Source of the DNA: DASUBN01 sp036263155
GTDB lineage: Bacteria; Pseudomonadota; Gammaproteobacteria; Natronospirales; REEB76
DNA length: 41,437 bases
Reading direction: 5' to 3'
Assembly: GCA_036263155.1 (NCBI GenBank)
Contig: DATAHN010000017.1
Span: 1-41,437, forward strand
The notes beneath the pieces are model-generated. The model did no database searches and had not been told where the DNA came from. It saw nothing but the letters and a program-made list of their open reading frames with translations. Of the stretch, positions 32,961 to 41,437 are shown one piece after another; within the stretch, counting starts at the first letter, position 1; each line of letters starts with the position of its first letter. A program made the translations under genes and the position numbers.

Positions 32961-33962
32961 ATGGAATCCCTCGACCGCTACCTCAACTTCATCCGCTTCC
33001 TGCTGCCGCGCGGCAAGCAGGAGGACATCATCGCCGAGCTCTCGGAGGACCTGCATGCGCAGGTCGCGGACCGGGAGGCGGAATTGGGCCGGCCGATAAA
33101 TGAGGCCGAGCTTGAGGCGCTGCTCAAGCGTTGCGGCCATCCCTTGATGGTGGCGGCGCGCTACCAGGCGCAGCAGCAGCTCATCGGCCAGCCGTTCTAC
33201 CCGCTGTATCTGCTCGCACTCAAGATGGTGCAGTGGGTACTGCTGCCGCTGCTGCTGGTCATCGGCCTCATGCTGTCCGTGTTCCGGCCCCACATGGTGG
33301 ACGCGATGATGCAGGCGGTGGGCAATGCCATCGGCAGCGCCATCTTCACGGTGGGCCTGCTCACGGTGGCGTTCGCGGTGCTGGAGCGCCTGCAGGTGAA
33401 GCTGCACTTCCTCGACAACTGGCGGCTCAGCGACCTGCCCAAGGTCCCGGTGATCCAGGACCCGTCGCAAATCACCCGCTCCGCCTCCTTCGGCGGCTTC
33501 GCGGGACTCCTGTTCTTCATCGTCTGGTGGGTGGGCCTCATCCGCCTCCCGCAGCTCCCGCATGTGCATTTCCTGCAGGCCTTGCCCGAGGGTTTCTTCT
33601 GGCCGGTGCTGCTGGTGGCGGGCGCGGAGATGCTGCTGCACCTCGTGAACCTGTTCCTGCCTTGGTGGACGCGCAGGCGCGCCGCCTTCCGCCTGGTGTT
33701 GGACGTCTGCTCCCTGGTGCTGCTGGCGGCCATCGCCACCGCCTGGCCCTGGTTCGCCATCCATATGGATGCGGGCATGACGGCCGACATCGGGCCCTCG
33801 ATCCGCGACGTGGCCAAGCTGGAACAGGTGGTGAACCTGTCGCTGCTGGTCTCCCTCGGCGTCATGGCCTTGAGCTACGTGGCGCGGCTGGTACAGGACC
33901 TGCGGCGGGCCCGGGGCCTGCCGGCCTACTGGAACTGGCTCATGGCGATGTTCGCCAACTGA
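32961..33962 (+). CDS. HAAS-domain-like membrane protein, PadR-linked
   Basis: A 333-residue protein. The first 75 or so residues are soluble (SLDRYLNFIRFLLPRGKQED and a GRPINEAELEALLKRCGHP segment), resembling the HAAS-type signalling domain usually coded next to PadR. About six membrane helices follow (roughly 83-108, 118-140, 170-192, 205-225, 240-262, 285-310). AAGGAG lies just ahead of the ATG. Such proteins are thought to act in membrane or envelope stress responses, but no function is proven. Confidence 0.8.
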   Translation: MESLDRYLNFIRFLLPRGKQEDIIAELSEDLHAQVADREAELGRPINEAELEALLKRCGHPLMVAARYQAQQQLIGQPFYPLYLLALKMVQWVLLPLLLVIGLMLSVFRPHMVDAMMQAVGNAIGSAIFTVGLLTVAFAVLERLQVKLHFLDNWRLSDLPKVPVIQDPSQITRSASFGGFAGLLFFIVWWVGLIRLPQLPHVHFLQALPEGFFWPVLLVAGAEMLLHLVNLFLPWWTRRRAAFRLVLDVCSLVLLAAIATAWPWFAIHMDAGMTADIGPSIRDVAKLEQVVNLSLLVSLGVMALSYVARLVQDLRRARGLPAYWNWLMAMFAN

Positions 33963-33966
33963 CGCG

Positions 33967-34179
33967 ATGCGGGACGTGTACGGTACGCCCGCCGCCTGGC
34001 GCTACCTGATGCCGTTGTTGCTGGCGCCGGCAGCGCTGCTGGCAGTCGTGCTCTGCATTGAGAAGCTGGAAGCGCGGGGTGCGGCTCAGCCGTTCACAGC
34101 CGCCACTGCAGGTCCAGCAACAGCCGGTTCCAGTGGTTCGGACTCACATCCGGCTGCTCACGGAACAGGCCGGCCCTGA
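33967..34179 (+). CDS. Possible small single-helix membrane protein
   Basis: A 70-codon frame starting four bases after the HAAS-like gene. Residues 14-31 (YLMPLLLAPAALLAVVLC) could form a membrane helix. The last part overlaps the 3' end of the convergent porin gene by 86 bases, and there is no strong Shine-Dalgarno sequence, so the gene may be real but poorly ended, or spurious. No family is recognised. Confidence 0.33.
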   Translation: MRDVYGTPAAWRYLMPLLLAPAALLAVVLCIEKLEARGAAQPFTAATAGPATAGSSGSDSHPAAHGTGRP

Positions 34180-35224
34180 GGCGCACCCGTTCCGACCAGC
34201 CGTAGGCATACCACAGCATGGTGCCGTGGGAGCCGGCATGGAACCACCAGTCGTCCTCGTTGAACGCGCCCAGCACCGCTGAGCGCTGCATGCGCTCGAG
34301 GGCGATGCCGAACTCCGAGCCGCCGGCCGCGGTGCTGTCGCCCAGCGCGAGTTCCATGCGACCCGCGCGGTCGGCGCCCGCCACCGCACCCAGGTTCTTC
34401 TCCGCGTCCAGCAGCAACCGGAACGGTGTCTCACCCACCACGTGCAGGGCGAACTGAAGGTCCGCGAGCTCGTAGCGGTCCTGGTAGGAGACTGCCTGGA
34501 CGGCGGTGCAGGGTGGGGTAGAGCAGGGCAGCAGCAGGAGATCCAGTGGGTTGCCGCGACCGAGGCCCGCGCGGGCCAGCGCATCTAGATCGGTGAAGTG
34601 CAGGTAGCTCAATATCAGTTCCGGCTGCAGGGTGCCGTGTTCATCGAAACGCACGCCGGCCTGGAACGCCGAGAGGCGCGACTGGTCGCCCGAGAGATGC
34701 TGGCCCAGGAACGTACCGGCCGTGAGGTCCAGGGCCGTGTCGTCGCCGAGCTTGCTGCGGTAGCCGTAGGAGAGGCCGGCGGGCCTCAAGTCCGAATCCC
34801 AGACCATGCGCGAGAGGTTGAGGGGCAGCGCGTCCTTGCCCGCCTCGAAGCGATGGCCGCCCGGCGAGGCGTAGTCCAGGTGCAGCGCGTCCAGCGCGAG
34901 GTCGCGCGGGCGCTGGTTGTCGTGGTCGCGCACCACGTTCGCGTTCCCGACGCCGGCCGCGTCCACGCGCAGCGCGCCCGCCAGGGACCAGGCGTCGTCG
35001 ATCTGCCAGGTAGGTCCGTAGCGCAGGCGCGTGATGAGGCGCGCGAGGTCGCCGGCGCTGCCGTTGCCGTTGTCCAGCCAGTCCTGGCGCACCAGCAGGT
35101 CGCCGGACCAGGCCACCGCATCCAGCGCGGGCTCGGCGTCCAGGTCCAGGTCGTCCGCGCGCGCCGTGATGGCGCAGATGATGAGTGCCGCCGCCAGCCA
35201 GCCGATCTTCGACCGCCTATACAC
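34094..35224 (-). CDS. Exported beta-barrel/porin-like outer-membrane protein
   Basis: A 376-residue protein with a signal peptide (ending ICAITARA). The mature part consists of alternating amphipathic strands (LDALHLDYASPGGHRFEAGK, AGLSYGYRSKLGDDTALDLT) and ends in RLLLDLQWRL, consistent with an outer-membrane beta-barrel. Two cysteines in LLLPCSTPPCTAVQ probably form a loop disulfide. The family cannot be named. The gene starts eight bases inside the end of the kinase gene, so it belongs to the cupredoxin-kinase operon. Confidence 0.68.
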   Translation of the reverse strand: MYRRSKIGWLAAALIICAITARADDLDLDAEPALDAVAWSGDLLVRQDWLDNGNGSAGDLARLITRLRYGPTWQIDDAWSLAGALRVDAAGVGNANVVRDHDNQRPRDLALDALHLDYASPGGHRFEAGKDALPLNLSRMVWDSDLRPAGLSYGYRSKLGDDTALDLTAGTFLGQHLSGDQSRLSAFQAGVRFDEHGTLQPELILSYLHFTDLDALARAGLGRGNPLDLLLLPCSTPPCTAVQAVSYQDRYELADLQFALHVVGETPFRLLLDAEKNLGAVAGADRAGRMELALGDSTAAGGSEFGIALERMQRSAVLGAFNEDDWWFHAGSHGTMLWYAYGWSERVRLRAGLFREQPDVSPNHWNRLLLDLQWRL

Positions 35225-37769
35225 GCAGCTTCTCCAGCACTTGCAGCAGCGCCTGGGCGCTGCGGGGACGCGCCTCGCGATCGGCCTTGAGGCAGGCTGC
35301 GACGAGCGCCTGCAGCTCCGGCGGGAAGCTAGGTACCAGCTCGGCGGGCGCCGTGTACTCCTCGCGCTCCTTCAGCTCCACCAGCCGCTCGATGTTGCGC
35401 TCGTTGAACGGCAGCTTGCCGGTGAACATCTGGTACATCATCACACCGCAGGCGTACACGTCGGTGCGCTCATCCACCGGGTCGCCGCGCAGCTGCTCGG
35501 GCGAGGCATAGCGCGGCGTGCCCACCATCAGCCGCTCGGTGTGGCCGTCGCCACGGCGGACCTGGCTCGCGATGCCGAAGTCCATGAGCTTGGCGTTGCC
35601 GGAGGGTTCCAGCATCACGTTCTCGGGCTTGATGTCGCGGTGCAGCACCGACTGCTCGTGCGCCACCTCCAGCGCGGTGCAGACCTGGCGCAGGATGCGC
35701 AGACCCGCTGCGTAGGGGATGCGTGGGCGGTTCTGCAGCAGGTACTTGAGGGTCATGCCGCGCACGTACTCCATGGAGATGAACGGCACGCCGCCCGCGT
35801 CGCCGAAGTCGTAGGTGCGCAGCACGTTGCGGTGGGTGATCTTGCGGGCCAGGCGGATCTCGCTCTTCATGGCGTCGAGCAGCGCCTCGTCGCGGCTGTC
35901 CTCGGCGCGGATGGTCTTGATGGCCACGATCTCGTTGAGCTGGCGGTCGCGCGCCTTGTACACCACCGCCATGCCGCCGGCGCCGAGCTCGGAGAGGATC
36001 TCGTAGCGCCCGCCCAGCACCATGCCGGGGGCGAGAGCGGCGCGGGTGACGAGGCCGGCGCCCGCCGCGGGCAGCGTCCCCACCTGGGTCGCGCCCTCGT
36101 CCACCAGCATCGCGCTGCGCGGCGGCTCGAGCCGGGTGAGGCGTCGGCCATCGGGCGTGGTGAAGTCCTGGGACTGGATGCCGGAGATGCCCTCGGCGGC
36201 ACGCGCGAACTCTGCGGTCACGAGCAGGCTGCCCGGCGCCGCGGCCGGCAGCAGCTCCTCCAGCTGCCGCACCGGCACGCCCAAGAGCGAGGCTGCGCCG
36301 CCGCCGGTCCACTCCGCCGGGCCGGTGATGATCTGGCCGAGCGCCGCGGCCACCGCTAGCTTCTGTCCCTGGTTCGCGGCGGTCTGCAGGATCTGGCCGG
36401 CGGCATTGAGCGCGGGCTCCGCGCCATCGAACACCAGGAACACCACGCTGCCCGCGGCGGCGGCGATGCGGCCGCCCTGGATGCGCGCCGGCACCTCCAG
36501 GTTGCGCAGGAGCTGGTTGAAGGAGAGCAGCGCCTTGTCCGGCATCACCATGGCGGCGTCCGGCGTGTCCAGGAGCCGCACTGCGAGGTAGGCGCCGCCC
36601 AGGCTCTCGGGCGCGGCCGCCGCGGCGAAGCCGGGGGTGTGCTCCGGCGCCGCGTCCTGCTGGTACTTGGCGAGGTCCGCCATGTAGTTCTCGATCTCGC
36701 TCTTCTCGCGCAGGTCCGCGAGCAGCGAGTCGAAGGCCTCCGTGAGGCTCGCGATCTCGCCACCGCCCTTCGCGGTGAAGCGTTGCTGGAAATCGCCGCG
36801 CGCGGCGGACTGGGCCGCGCGCGCGAGCTCGCGCAGCGGCCTTCCCAGGCGCAACGACAGCCACCAGGACAAGCCCACCGCCACCAGGCTCGCGAGCAGC
36901 GCCGCCAGGAGCTGGCCCGCGAGGATCGCGCGCACGCCGCCGGCGGCCTGATCGAAGGAGCTCATGGCCAGCGCCATGCCGGCGCGGCCGTCCTTGCCGA
37001 GGGGCTCTGCGTAGGCGAGCCAGTGCTCACCCTGGAGATCCAGGTCGAACGCGCCGCTGGGCAGCGGCTTGAAGTCAGCGAGCGCGCGCTCCAGCGCGTC
37101 GCGCTGCGCGGGCACGAGGGTGGTGACCACGGGCTTCATGCCGGCGGCATCCAGCAGCGTGAGCTCGGCACCGCTCACCTGCTTCACGTCCTGCAGCAGC
37201 GTTTGGTCCACCGCGAGGCCCAGCACCAGGTAGCCCGCCAGCTCGTCGCGGTTCGCGAGGGGCGCCACCGCCACCTGGTAGGCGCGGCCGTCCCGCAGCC
37301 AGTAGCCGCTTGCCGGCGTGAGCGACTGCATGGCGCCTGCAAACAGTGGATCCCGCGCCAGGTCCTCGCGCGCGGGCGCTGCCTCGCCGCTGCGCGCCAG
37401 CAGCACGCCGCTCGGGTCCGTCACCATGCCGAAGTCGAAACCGATCTCGCCCTGGCGTTCGGTGAGCAGGTCCGAGATGGAGCGCACGTCCACCTGGCCG
37501 CCCAGGCCGTTGCCGCCGGCCTCCGCCACGTAGCTCAGGAACGCCGGGTCCGAGGCCATGAGCTGCGACATCAGCCTGAGTTCCTGGAAGCGCAGCCGCT
37601 GCAGGTCCTGCTGCACCGCGCGGCTGTGCTCGAGGCCGCTGCCCGCCGACTCGCGGGCGATCTCGCGGCCGCGGGTGTAGGTGGCAGCCGCCGACACGCC
37701 CAGCGCCAGCACCACCAGGAGCGCCGAGGCCAGGAACAGGCGGGTGGTGAAGCTCATGCGTTCCAGCAT
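35217..37769 (-). CDS. Transmembrane receptor-type Ser/Thr protein kinase with HAMP and degenerate cyclase-like domain
   Basis: An 850-residue protein. Order: membrane helix (about 10-30), periplasmic Cache-like sensor (31-280), membrane helix (281-303), HAMP (304-355), then residues 395-548, which match the outline of a class III nucleotide cyclase. The cyclase landmarks are LLDTPD, a GGRIAAAAGSVVFLVF strand pair, an AAALGQIITGP strand, LLGVPVRQLEEL and GSLLVTAEFARAAEG. Its second metal aspartate position reads Gly-Ser, so it is probably inactive. A Hanks kinase domain follows (589-850): GAGGMAVVYKA, Lys618, HRDIKPENV, DFG (731) and SPEQ. All kinase residues look intact. It starts just after the cupredoxin gene. 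Confidence 0.88.
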   Translation of the reverse strand: MLERMSFTTRLFLASALLVVLALGVSAAATYTRGREIARESAGSGLEHSRAVQQDLQRLRFQELRLMSQLMASDPAFLSYVAEAGGNGLGGQVDVRSISDLLTERQGEIGFDFGMVTDPSGVLLARSGEAAPAREDLARDPLFAGAMQSLTPASGYWLRDGRAYQVAVAPLANRDELAGYLVLGLAVDQTLLQDVKQVSGAELTLLDAAGMKPVVTTLVPAQRDALERALADFKPLPSGAFDLDLQGEHWLAYAEPLGKDGRAGMALAMSSFDQAAGGVRAILAGQLLAALLASLVAVGLSWWLSLRLGRPLRELARAAQSAARGDFQQRFTAKGGGEIASLTEAFDSLLADLREKSEIENYMADLAKYQQDAAPEHTPGFAAAAAPESLGGAYLAVRLLDTPDAAMVMPDKALLSFNQLLRNLEVPARIQGGRIAAAAGSVVFLVFDGAEPALNAAGQILQTAANQGQKLAVAAALGQIITGPAEWTGGGAASLLGVPVRQLEELLPAAAPGSLLVTAEFARAAEGISGIQSQDFTTPDGRRLTRLEPPRSAMLVDEGATQVGTLPAAGAGLVTRAALAPGMVLGGRYEILSELGAGGMAVVYKARDRQLNEIVAIKTIRAEDSRDEALLDAMKSEIRLARKITHRNVLRTYDFGDAGGVPFISMEYVRGMTLKYLLQNRPRIPYAAGLRILRQVCTALEVAHEQSVLHRDIKPENVMLEPSGNAKLMDFGIASQVRRGDGHTERLMVGTPRYASPEQLRGDPVDERTDVYACGVMMYQMFTGKLPFNERNIERLVELKEREEYTAPAELVPSFPPELQALVAACLKADREARPRSAQALLQVLEKLRV

Positions 37770-37770
37770 G

Positions 37771-38439
37771 TCAGTACCCCGGGTCCGCGTTCTTATCGTA
37801 GGGCTTGCCGAACTTGTTGAAGTGCGCCGGCACGCCGAAGCGGCTCAGCTTGAGCTGGACCGCGAGCGGCGCGCCGCCGGGCCCATCCAGGTGCTGGTGC
37901 CACAGCTCGCCGCGCGGGTTCCATACCGTGATCTCACCAGGCCCCGGCGGCAACCCCTTGAGCTCGAACGTTCCGTCCGGTTGCGGGCGGGTGAAGTAGG
38001 GCGTGTCGAGTACCAGCACGTAGGCGAACATCTCGTGATGCACGTTGCAGTACACCCGCACCAGTCCCGGGTGCTGCAGCACCGCGCTCTTGCTCTCGCC
38101 CTCCCCGTAGAGGCCGAGGTCGAAGCCGTTGCCGGAGGAAGTGGAGAAGATGTTGTGCAGGATCGGGTCGCCGTTCGGGAAGCGCACGCGGGTGCCGGCG
38201 GTGACCGTGAGCACGTGGGGCACGAAGGACTTGCCGCGCATGGTGACGGTGATGTCCCCTGTGAGCGGCTTGAGCGCGGACTTGGCCTCGGGCCGGTAGA
38301 ACACCACCGTGTCGTCCAGGTCGGAGGTCGAGACCGGGCCGGCGCCCAGGCTCACGCTGCCCTTGAGGTCGGCCGCGGCCGACGCCGCCGCGACGCCCAG
38401 CCACAGGCCGAGCGACATCACTGCCGTGAGTATCCGCAT
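37771..38439 (-). CDS. Exported cupredoxin (plastocyanin/methylamine-utilization-like) protein
   Basis: A 222-residue exported protein (signal peptide ending AAASAAA). The cupredoxin fold is seen from TVTAGTRVRFPNGDPILHNIFS to VYCNVHHEMFAYVLVLDTPYF. The type 1 copper ligands are the His in PILHN and Cys, His and Met in YCNVHHEM. The C-terminal part has a carboxypeptidase-regulatory-like stretch (TFELKGLPPGPGEITVWN). The family is often labelled methylamine-utilization protein. The ATG with GGGGG upstream was preferred to a longer N-terminus without signal character. The stop is one base before the kinase start. Confidence 0.82.
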   Translation of the reverse strand: MRILTAVMSLGLWLGVAAASAAADLKGSVSLGAGPVSTSDLDDTVVFYRPEAKSALKPLTGDITVTMRGKSFVPHVLTVTAGTRVRFPNGDPILHNIFSTSSGNGFDLGLYGEGESKSAVLQHPGLVRVYCNVHHEMFAYVLVLDTPYFTRPQPDGTFELKGLPPGPGEITVWNPRGELWHQHLDGPGGAPLAVQLKLSRFGVPAHFNKFGKPYDKNADPGY

Positions 38440-38562
38440 AAGACCCCCAAGCCCCGTGCCGCGGCCCCCCGGGGACCGTGCGGCTAGATTAGCCAGACGT
38501 GGCAAGTATCGCCAATATGACCTAATTGACCAGCGCGGATGGGGTTTTGTTTCCCTCCGGTT

Positions 38563-39036
38563 TCAGTGGATGGCTTCGAGTTGCTGCTGCAGCTCGTCGG
38601 GGCTCAGGAAATCCAGCGGCAGGCCCAGCATCAGCTCCACGCGCCGCTCCAGGAGCGTGAAGGTCCGGGCGAAGGCGGCGAGCCGCTCCGCCTCACCGCC
38701 CGTCACCGCCGCGGGGTCCGGCAGGCCCCAATGCACCCGTACCGGCGCGCCGGGCCAGAGCGGGCAGGGCTCGGCGGCGGCCTGGTCGCAGACCGTGATC
38801 ACCACGTCCATGCGCGGTGCATCCTCGCCGGTGAATTCGTCCCAGCTCTTGCTGCGCAGTCCCGCGGTGTCCAACTCGCAGGTGCGCAGCACCGCGAGCG
38901 CCAGCGGATGCACCTCGCCCCCGGGGTGGCTGCCGGCGCTGTAGGCCCGGATGCGTCCGGCGCCGCGGGCGTTCAGGAGCGCCTCCGCCAGGATGCTGCG
39001 GGCCGAGTTCCCTGTGCAGAGAATCAGGACGTTCAT
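38563..39036 (-). CDS. arsC: Low-molecular-weight phosphatase-type arsenate reductase / PTP
   Basis: A 157-residue protein of the LMW-PTP fold. The active-site loop is CTGNSARS (CX5R), followed by RAYSAGSHPGGEVHPLA. The late acidic segment WGLPDPAAVTGG supplies the general acid. The CTGNSARS loop and the single domain fit the thioredoxin-coupled ArsC (arsenate reductase) group, but protein tyrosine phosphatases of this fold share it, so the substrate is not certain. No arsR or arsenite pump gene is nearby. A CATAAT is seven bases ahead of the ATG. The 123-base gap to the cupredoxin gene contains no clear element. Confidence 0.83.
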   Translation of the reverse strand: MNVLILCTGNSARSILAEALLNARGAGRIRAYSAGSHPGGEVHPLALAVLRTCELDTAGLRSKSWDEFTGEDAPRMDVVITVCDQAAAEPCPLWPGAPVRVHWGLPDPAAVTGGEAERLAAFARTFTLLERRVELMLGLPLDFLSPDELQQQLEAIH

Positions 39037-39186
39037 TGACCTGATTATGGCGTAACCGGCATCAGAAGGAGGTCCGGATCCGGCGTAATCATGGAGGCCG
39101 CTGGCAGTAGAATCTTCCCCTCGCGCCGGGCAACTTTGCATCCTCCGCCCGGTCATTAGAGTGCGTCCGTCTCCAGGGAGATCCCG

Positions 39187-41437
39187 ATGAAGCTGCGCCT
39201 CGCCGCCCTGTCCTTCCTCCTCGCTGCGCTCTCGGCCCAGGCCGCGGCGCCGGACCCCGCGCTCCTCGGCGGCCTCAAGTGGCGGCTGATCGGGCCATTC
39301 CGGGGCGGACGCGTGCTCGCGGTGTCGGGCGTGCGCGGCGATCCCACGCACTACTACTTCGGTTCGGTGGACGGCGGCGTGTGGGAGACCACCGACACCG
39401 GCCGCACCTGGCAGCCGATCTTCGACGCCATGCCGGTGGCCTCCATCGGCGCGCTCGCGGTGGCGCCCTCGGACCCGAAGGTGATCTACGTGGGGAGCGG
39501 CGAGGCGGACATGCGCTCCGACATCGCCTACGGCAACGGCATGTACAAGTCGGTGGACGGCGGCAAGACCTGGGCCCACATCGGCCTCGACGACTCGCAC
39601 CAGATCGGCGAGATCCTGGTGGACCCATCCAACGCGAACGTGCTGTTCGTGGCGGTGCTCGGCCACGCCTACGGCCCCAATACCATGCGGGGCGTGTTCC
39701 GCAGCCGCGACGGCGGCCAGACCTGGATCAAGGTGCTCTATAAGGATGCCGACACCGGCGCCATCGACCTCGCGTTCGGCGCCGACGCGAAGACCATCTA
39801 TGCCTCGCTGTGGCAGACGCGCCGCCCGCCCTGGAACGTGTACCCTGCTTCCAACGGACCCGGCTCCGGCGTCTACAAGTCCAGCGACGGCGGCGACACC
39901 TGGGTGGAGATCACCGGCCACGGCATGCTGCGCGAGGGCCTGGGCCGCGTCGGCCTCGCCACCGCGCCTTCCAACCCGAACGTGCTGTACGCGCTGGCGG
40001 ACGCCAAGGACGGCGGCCTGTACCGCTCCGACGATGGCGGCGACCACTTCACGCTGGTGTCCTCCGACAAGCGCATCTGGACCCGCGGCTGGTACTTCGG
40101 CGGCGTGGGCGTGGACCCGAAAGACCCGGACGTGGTGTACGTCTCCGATACCGCCATGTACAAGTCCAGCGACGGCGGCAAGACCTTCCAGCCGTTCCTC
40201 GGCGACCCCACCGGTGACGACTTCCATACGCTGTGGATAGACCCGGACGACGGCAAGCGGATGATCTCGGGCGTGGACCAGGGCGCCATCATCAGCCAGA
40301 ACGGCGGCGCGACCTGGACCAGCTGGTACAACCAGCCCACCGGGCAGTTCTACCACGTCGCCACCGACACTCGCTTCCCCTACTGGGTGTACGGCGCGCA
40401 GCAGGACTCCGGCGCCGCCGCGGTGCCGAGCCGCACCAGCGACGCCACGGACGGCATCAACATGCGCCAGTTCCACGAGGTCACCGCCGGCGGCGAGAGC
40501 GGCAACATCGCGCCGGACCCGCAAGACCCGGACGTCGTCTACGGCGGCGCCGTGGACCGTCTCGACAAGCGCAGCGAGCAGACCGCGAACGTGGACCCGA
40601 CGCTTGCCTACCCGGACATCTATCGCAGCGAATGGACGCTGCCGCTCACGTTCTCGCCCAAGGACAAGAAGGCGCTGTACTTCGGCAACCAGCACCTGTT
40701 CCGCACCCGTGACGGCGGCAAGCATTGGGACCTCTTGAGCCCCGACCTCACGCGCAAGGCCCTCACGGTGCCGCCGAGCCTGGACAAGGTGTCCGCCGCC
40801 AACACCGCCACCGTGGGCGAACGGCGCGGCGTGATCTACGCGATCGCGCCCTCGCGCTTCTCCGCCTCCGACATCTGGGCCGGCACCGACGACGGCCTCA
40901 TCTGGCGCACGCGCGACGACGGCAAGCACTGGACCGACGTCACACCCGAGGCACTCATCCCCTGGTCCAAGGTCGGCATCCTCGAGGCCGGGCACTTCTC
41001 CGCCGGCACCGCCTACGCGGCGGTGGACCGCCACCGGGTGGACGACTACAAACCCTACATCTACCGCACCCACGATGGCGGCAAGACCTGGACGCTGGTG
41101 GTGGACGGCATCCCGGACGGCAGCTTCGTGAACGCCGTGCGCGAGGACCCTCTAAAGCCGGGCCTCCTATACGCCGGCACCGAGCTCGGCGTGTACGTGT
41201 CCTTCGACGACGGCGGCCGCTGGCAGCCGCTGCAGATGAACCTGCCCGTGACCTCGGTCCGCGACCTGGACGTGCACCACGACCAGTGGAGCGACGATCT
41301 CGTGATCGCGACCCATGGCCGCGCGTTCTGGGTGCTGGACGGCATCTCCGCCCTGCGCCAGCTGGACAAGCTCGCGGCGGTGGAGCTGTTCAAGCCCGGC
41401 ACCGCCGTGCGCATGCACCTCGCGGCCTTCACCGGCA
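39187..41437 (+). CDS. Exported Asp-box (BNR) repeat beta-propeller protein, partial at right edge
   Basis: The first 750 codons are in the window and the 3' end is cut. A signal peptide (KLRLAALSFLLAALSAQA) precedes a long propeller-like protein with many Asp-box motifs: SVDGGVWE, SVDGGKTW, SRDGGQTW, SSDGGDTW, SSDGGKTF, SQNGGATW, TRDGGKHW and THDGGKTW. The frame has no stop across this length. GGGAGA lies six bases before the ATG. Such proteins are sortilin/VPS10-like or sialidase-like in fold and often act in polysaccharide or envelope processes. Nothing in the sequence proves glycosidase activity. Confidence 0.88.
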   Translation, partial: MKLRLAALSFLLAALSAQAAAPDPALLGGLKWRLIGPFRGGRVLAVSGVRGDPTHYYFGSVDGGVWETTDTGRTWQPIFDAMPVASIGALAVAPSDPKVIYVGSGEADMRSDIAYGNGMYKSVDGGKTWAHIGLDDSHQIGEILVDPSNANVLFVAVLGHAYGPNTMRGVFRSRDGGQTWIKVLYKDADTGAIDLAFGADAKTIYASLWQTRRPPWNVYPASNGPGSGVYKSSDGGDTWVEITGHGMLREGLGRVGLATAPSNPNVLYALADAKDGGLYRSDDGGDHFTLVSSDKRIWTRGWYFGGVGVDPKDPDVVYVSDTAMYKSSDGGKTFQPFLGDPTGDDFHTLWIDPDDGKRMISGVDQGAIISQNGGATWTSWYNQPTGQFYHVATDTRFPYWVYGAQQDSGAAAVPSRTSDATDGINMRQFHEVTAGGESGNIAPDPQDPDVVYGGAVDRLDKRSEQTANVDPTLAYPDIYRSEWTLPLTFSPKDKKALYFGNQHLFRTRDGGKHWDLLSPDLTRKALTVPPSLDKVSAANTATVGERRGVIYAIAPSRFSASDIWAGTDDGLIWRTRDDGKHWTDVTPEALIPWSKVGILEAGHFSAGTAYAAVDRHRVDDYKPYIYRTHDGGKTWTLVVDGIPDGSFVNAVREDPLKPGLLYAGTELGVYVSFDDGGRWQPLQMNLPVTSVRDLDVHHDQWSDDLVIATHGRAFWVLDGISALRQLDKLAAVELFKPGTAVRMHLAAFTG

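Noticed and set aside
38440..38562. A sigma-54 promoter (TGGCGATACTTGCC) before the cupredoxin gene
   Set aside because: The GG and GC pairs are eight bases apart, not the required ten.
38563..41073. A minus-strand open frame of over 800 codons extending arsC upstream across the Asp-box gene
   Set aside because: Only its last 157 codons match a family (LMW-PTP/ArsC). The rest is antisense to the Asp-box repeats of the exported protein, which has a signal peptide and regular motifs.

Overview
The window is a GC-rich, gene-dense chromosomal segment from a gammaproteobacterium. Several gene neighbourhoods match those I know from Pseudomonas and Xanthomonas relatives: algZ-algR-hemC-hemD-hemX-hemY, dapF-DUF484-xerC, and glnK diverging from ubiK-comM. 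Together with FabV as enoyl reductase and part of an aryl-polyene/xanthomonadin-type pigment cluster, this suggests the Xanthomonadales/Nevskiales/Steroidobacterales side of the class. The exact taxon cannot be fixed from the sequence alone. Most genes are in tightly packed operons with 4-base ATGA or GTGA overlaps, and GTG starts are common.

Layout. 1-4128 (minus): part of an aryl polyene cluster (chain-length-factor-like ketosynthase, acyltransferase, ACP, AMP ligase, FabA/Z-like dehydratase, glycosyltransferase cut by the left edge). 4186-6985: a PAP2-type membrane phosphatase diverging from fabV and a MipA/OmpV outer-membrane protein. 6987-10766 (minus): an overlapping chain of a CoA-binding protein, dapF, a DUF484 protein, xerC, a YcxB-like membrane protein and a DUF971 protein. 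10847-14826 (minus): hemC-hemD-hemX-hemY, preceded by algZ-algR. 16770-17999: a secreted FG-GAP repeat protein with a GlyGly-CTERM-like tail. 18197-21976: a beta-hydroxyacid dehydrogenase and speA, divergent from speE. 21987-25778: two DUF4124 proteins and glnK, divergent from ubiK-comM and a small membrane protein. 25863-29205: an S10 peptidase, a GIY-YIG/Crp-like fusion protein, a VOC protein and a small membrane protein. 29290-31897: rep helicase and a membrane-anchored cytochrome c5, convergent on a shared terminator. 32045-32600: tRNA-Arg(CCG) followed by an unusual non-coding tract of tRNA T-arm-like repeats and hairpins. 32628-34179: a PadR regulator and its HAAS-like membrane partner. 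34094-38439 (minus): an operon of a cupredoxin, a transmembrane Ser/Thr kinase and an outer-membrane beta-barrel candidate. 38563-39036 (minus): a low-molecular-weight-phosphatase-type arsenate reductase. 39187 to the right edge (plus): an Asp-box repeat exoprotein.

Most of the window is housekeeping: haem, lysine/peptidoglycan precursor, polyamine, ubiquinone, nitrogen signalling and DNA maintenance. The parts most worth a second look are: (i) the cupredoxin / receptor kinase / porin operon, whose kinase carries a degenerate class III cyclase-like domain; (ii) the tRNA-anchored tract with two near-identical 44-nt repeats and about ten perfect hairpins, all different in sequence; (iii) the in-frame GIY-YIG/Crp-like fusion, with two strong palindromes just downstream; (iv) a spermidine synthase with a changed GGGDGG motif; and (v) promoters placed so that the start codon would be the first transcribed base.
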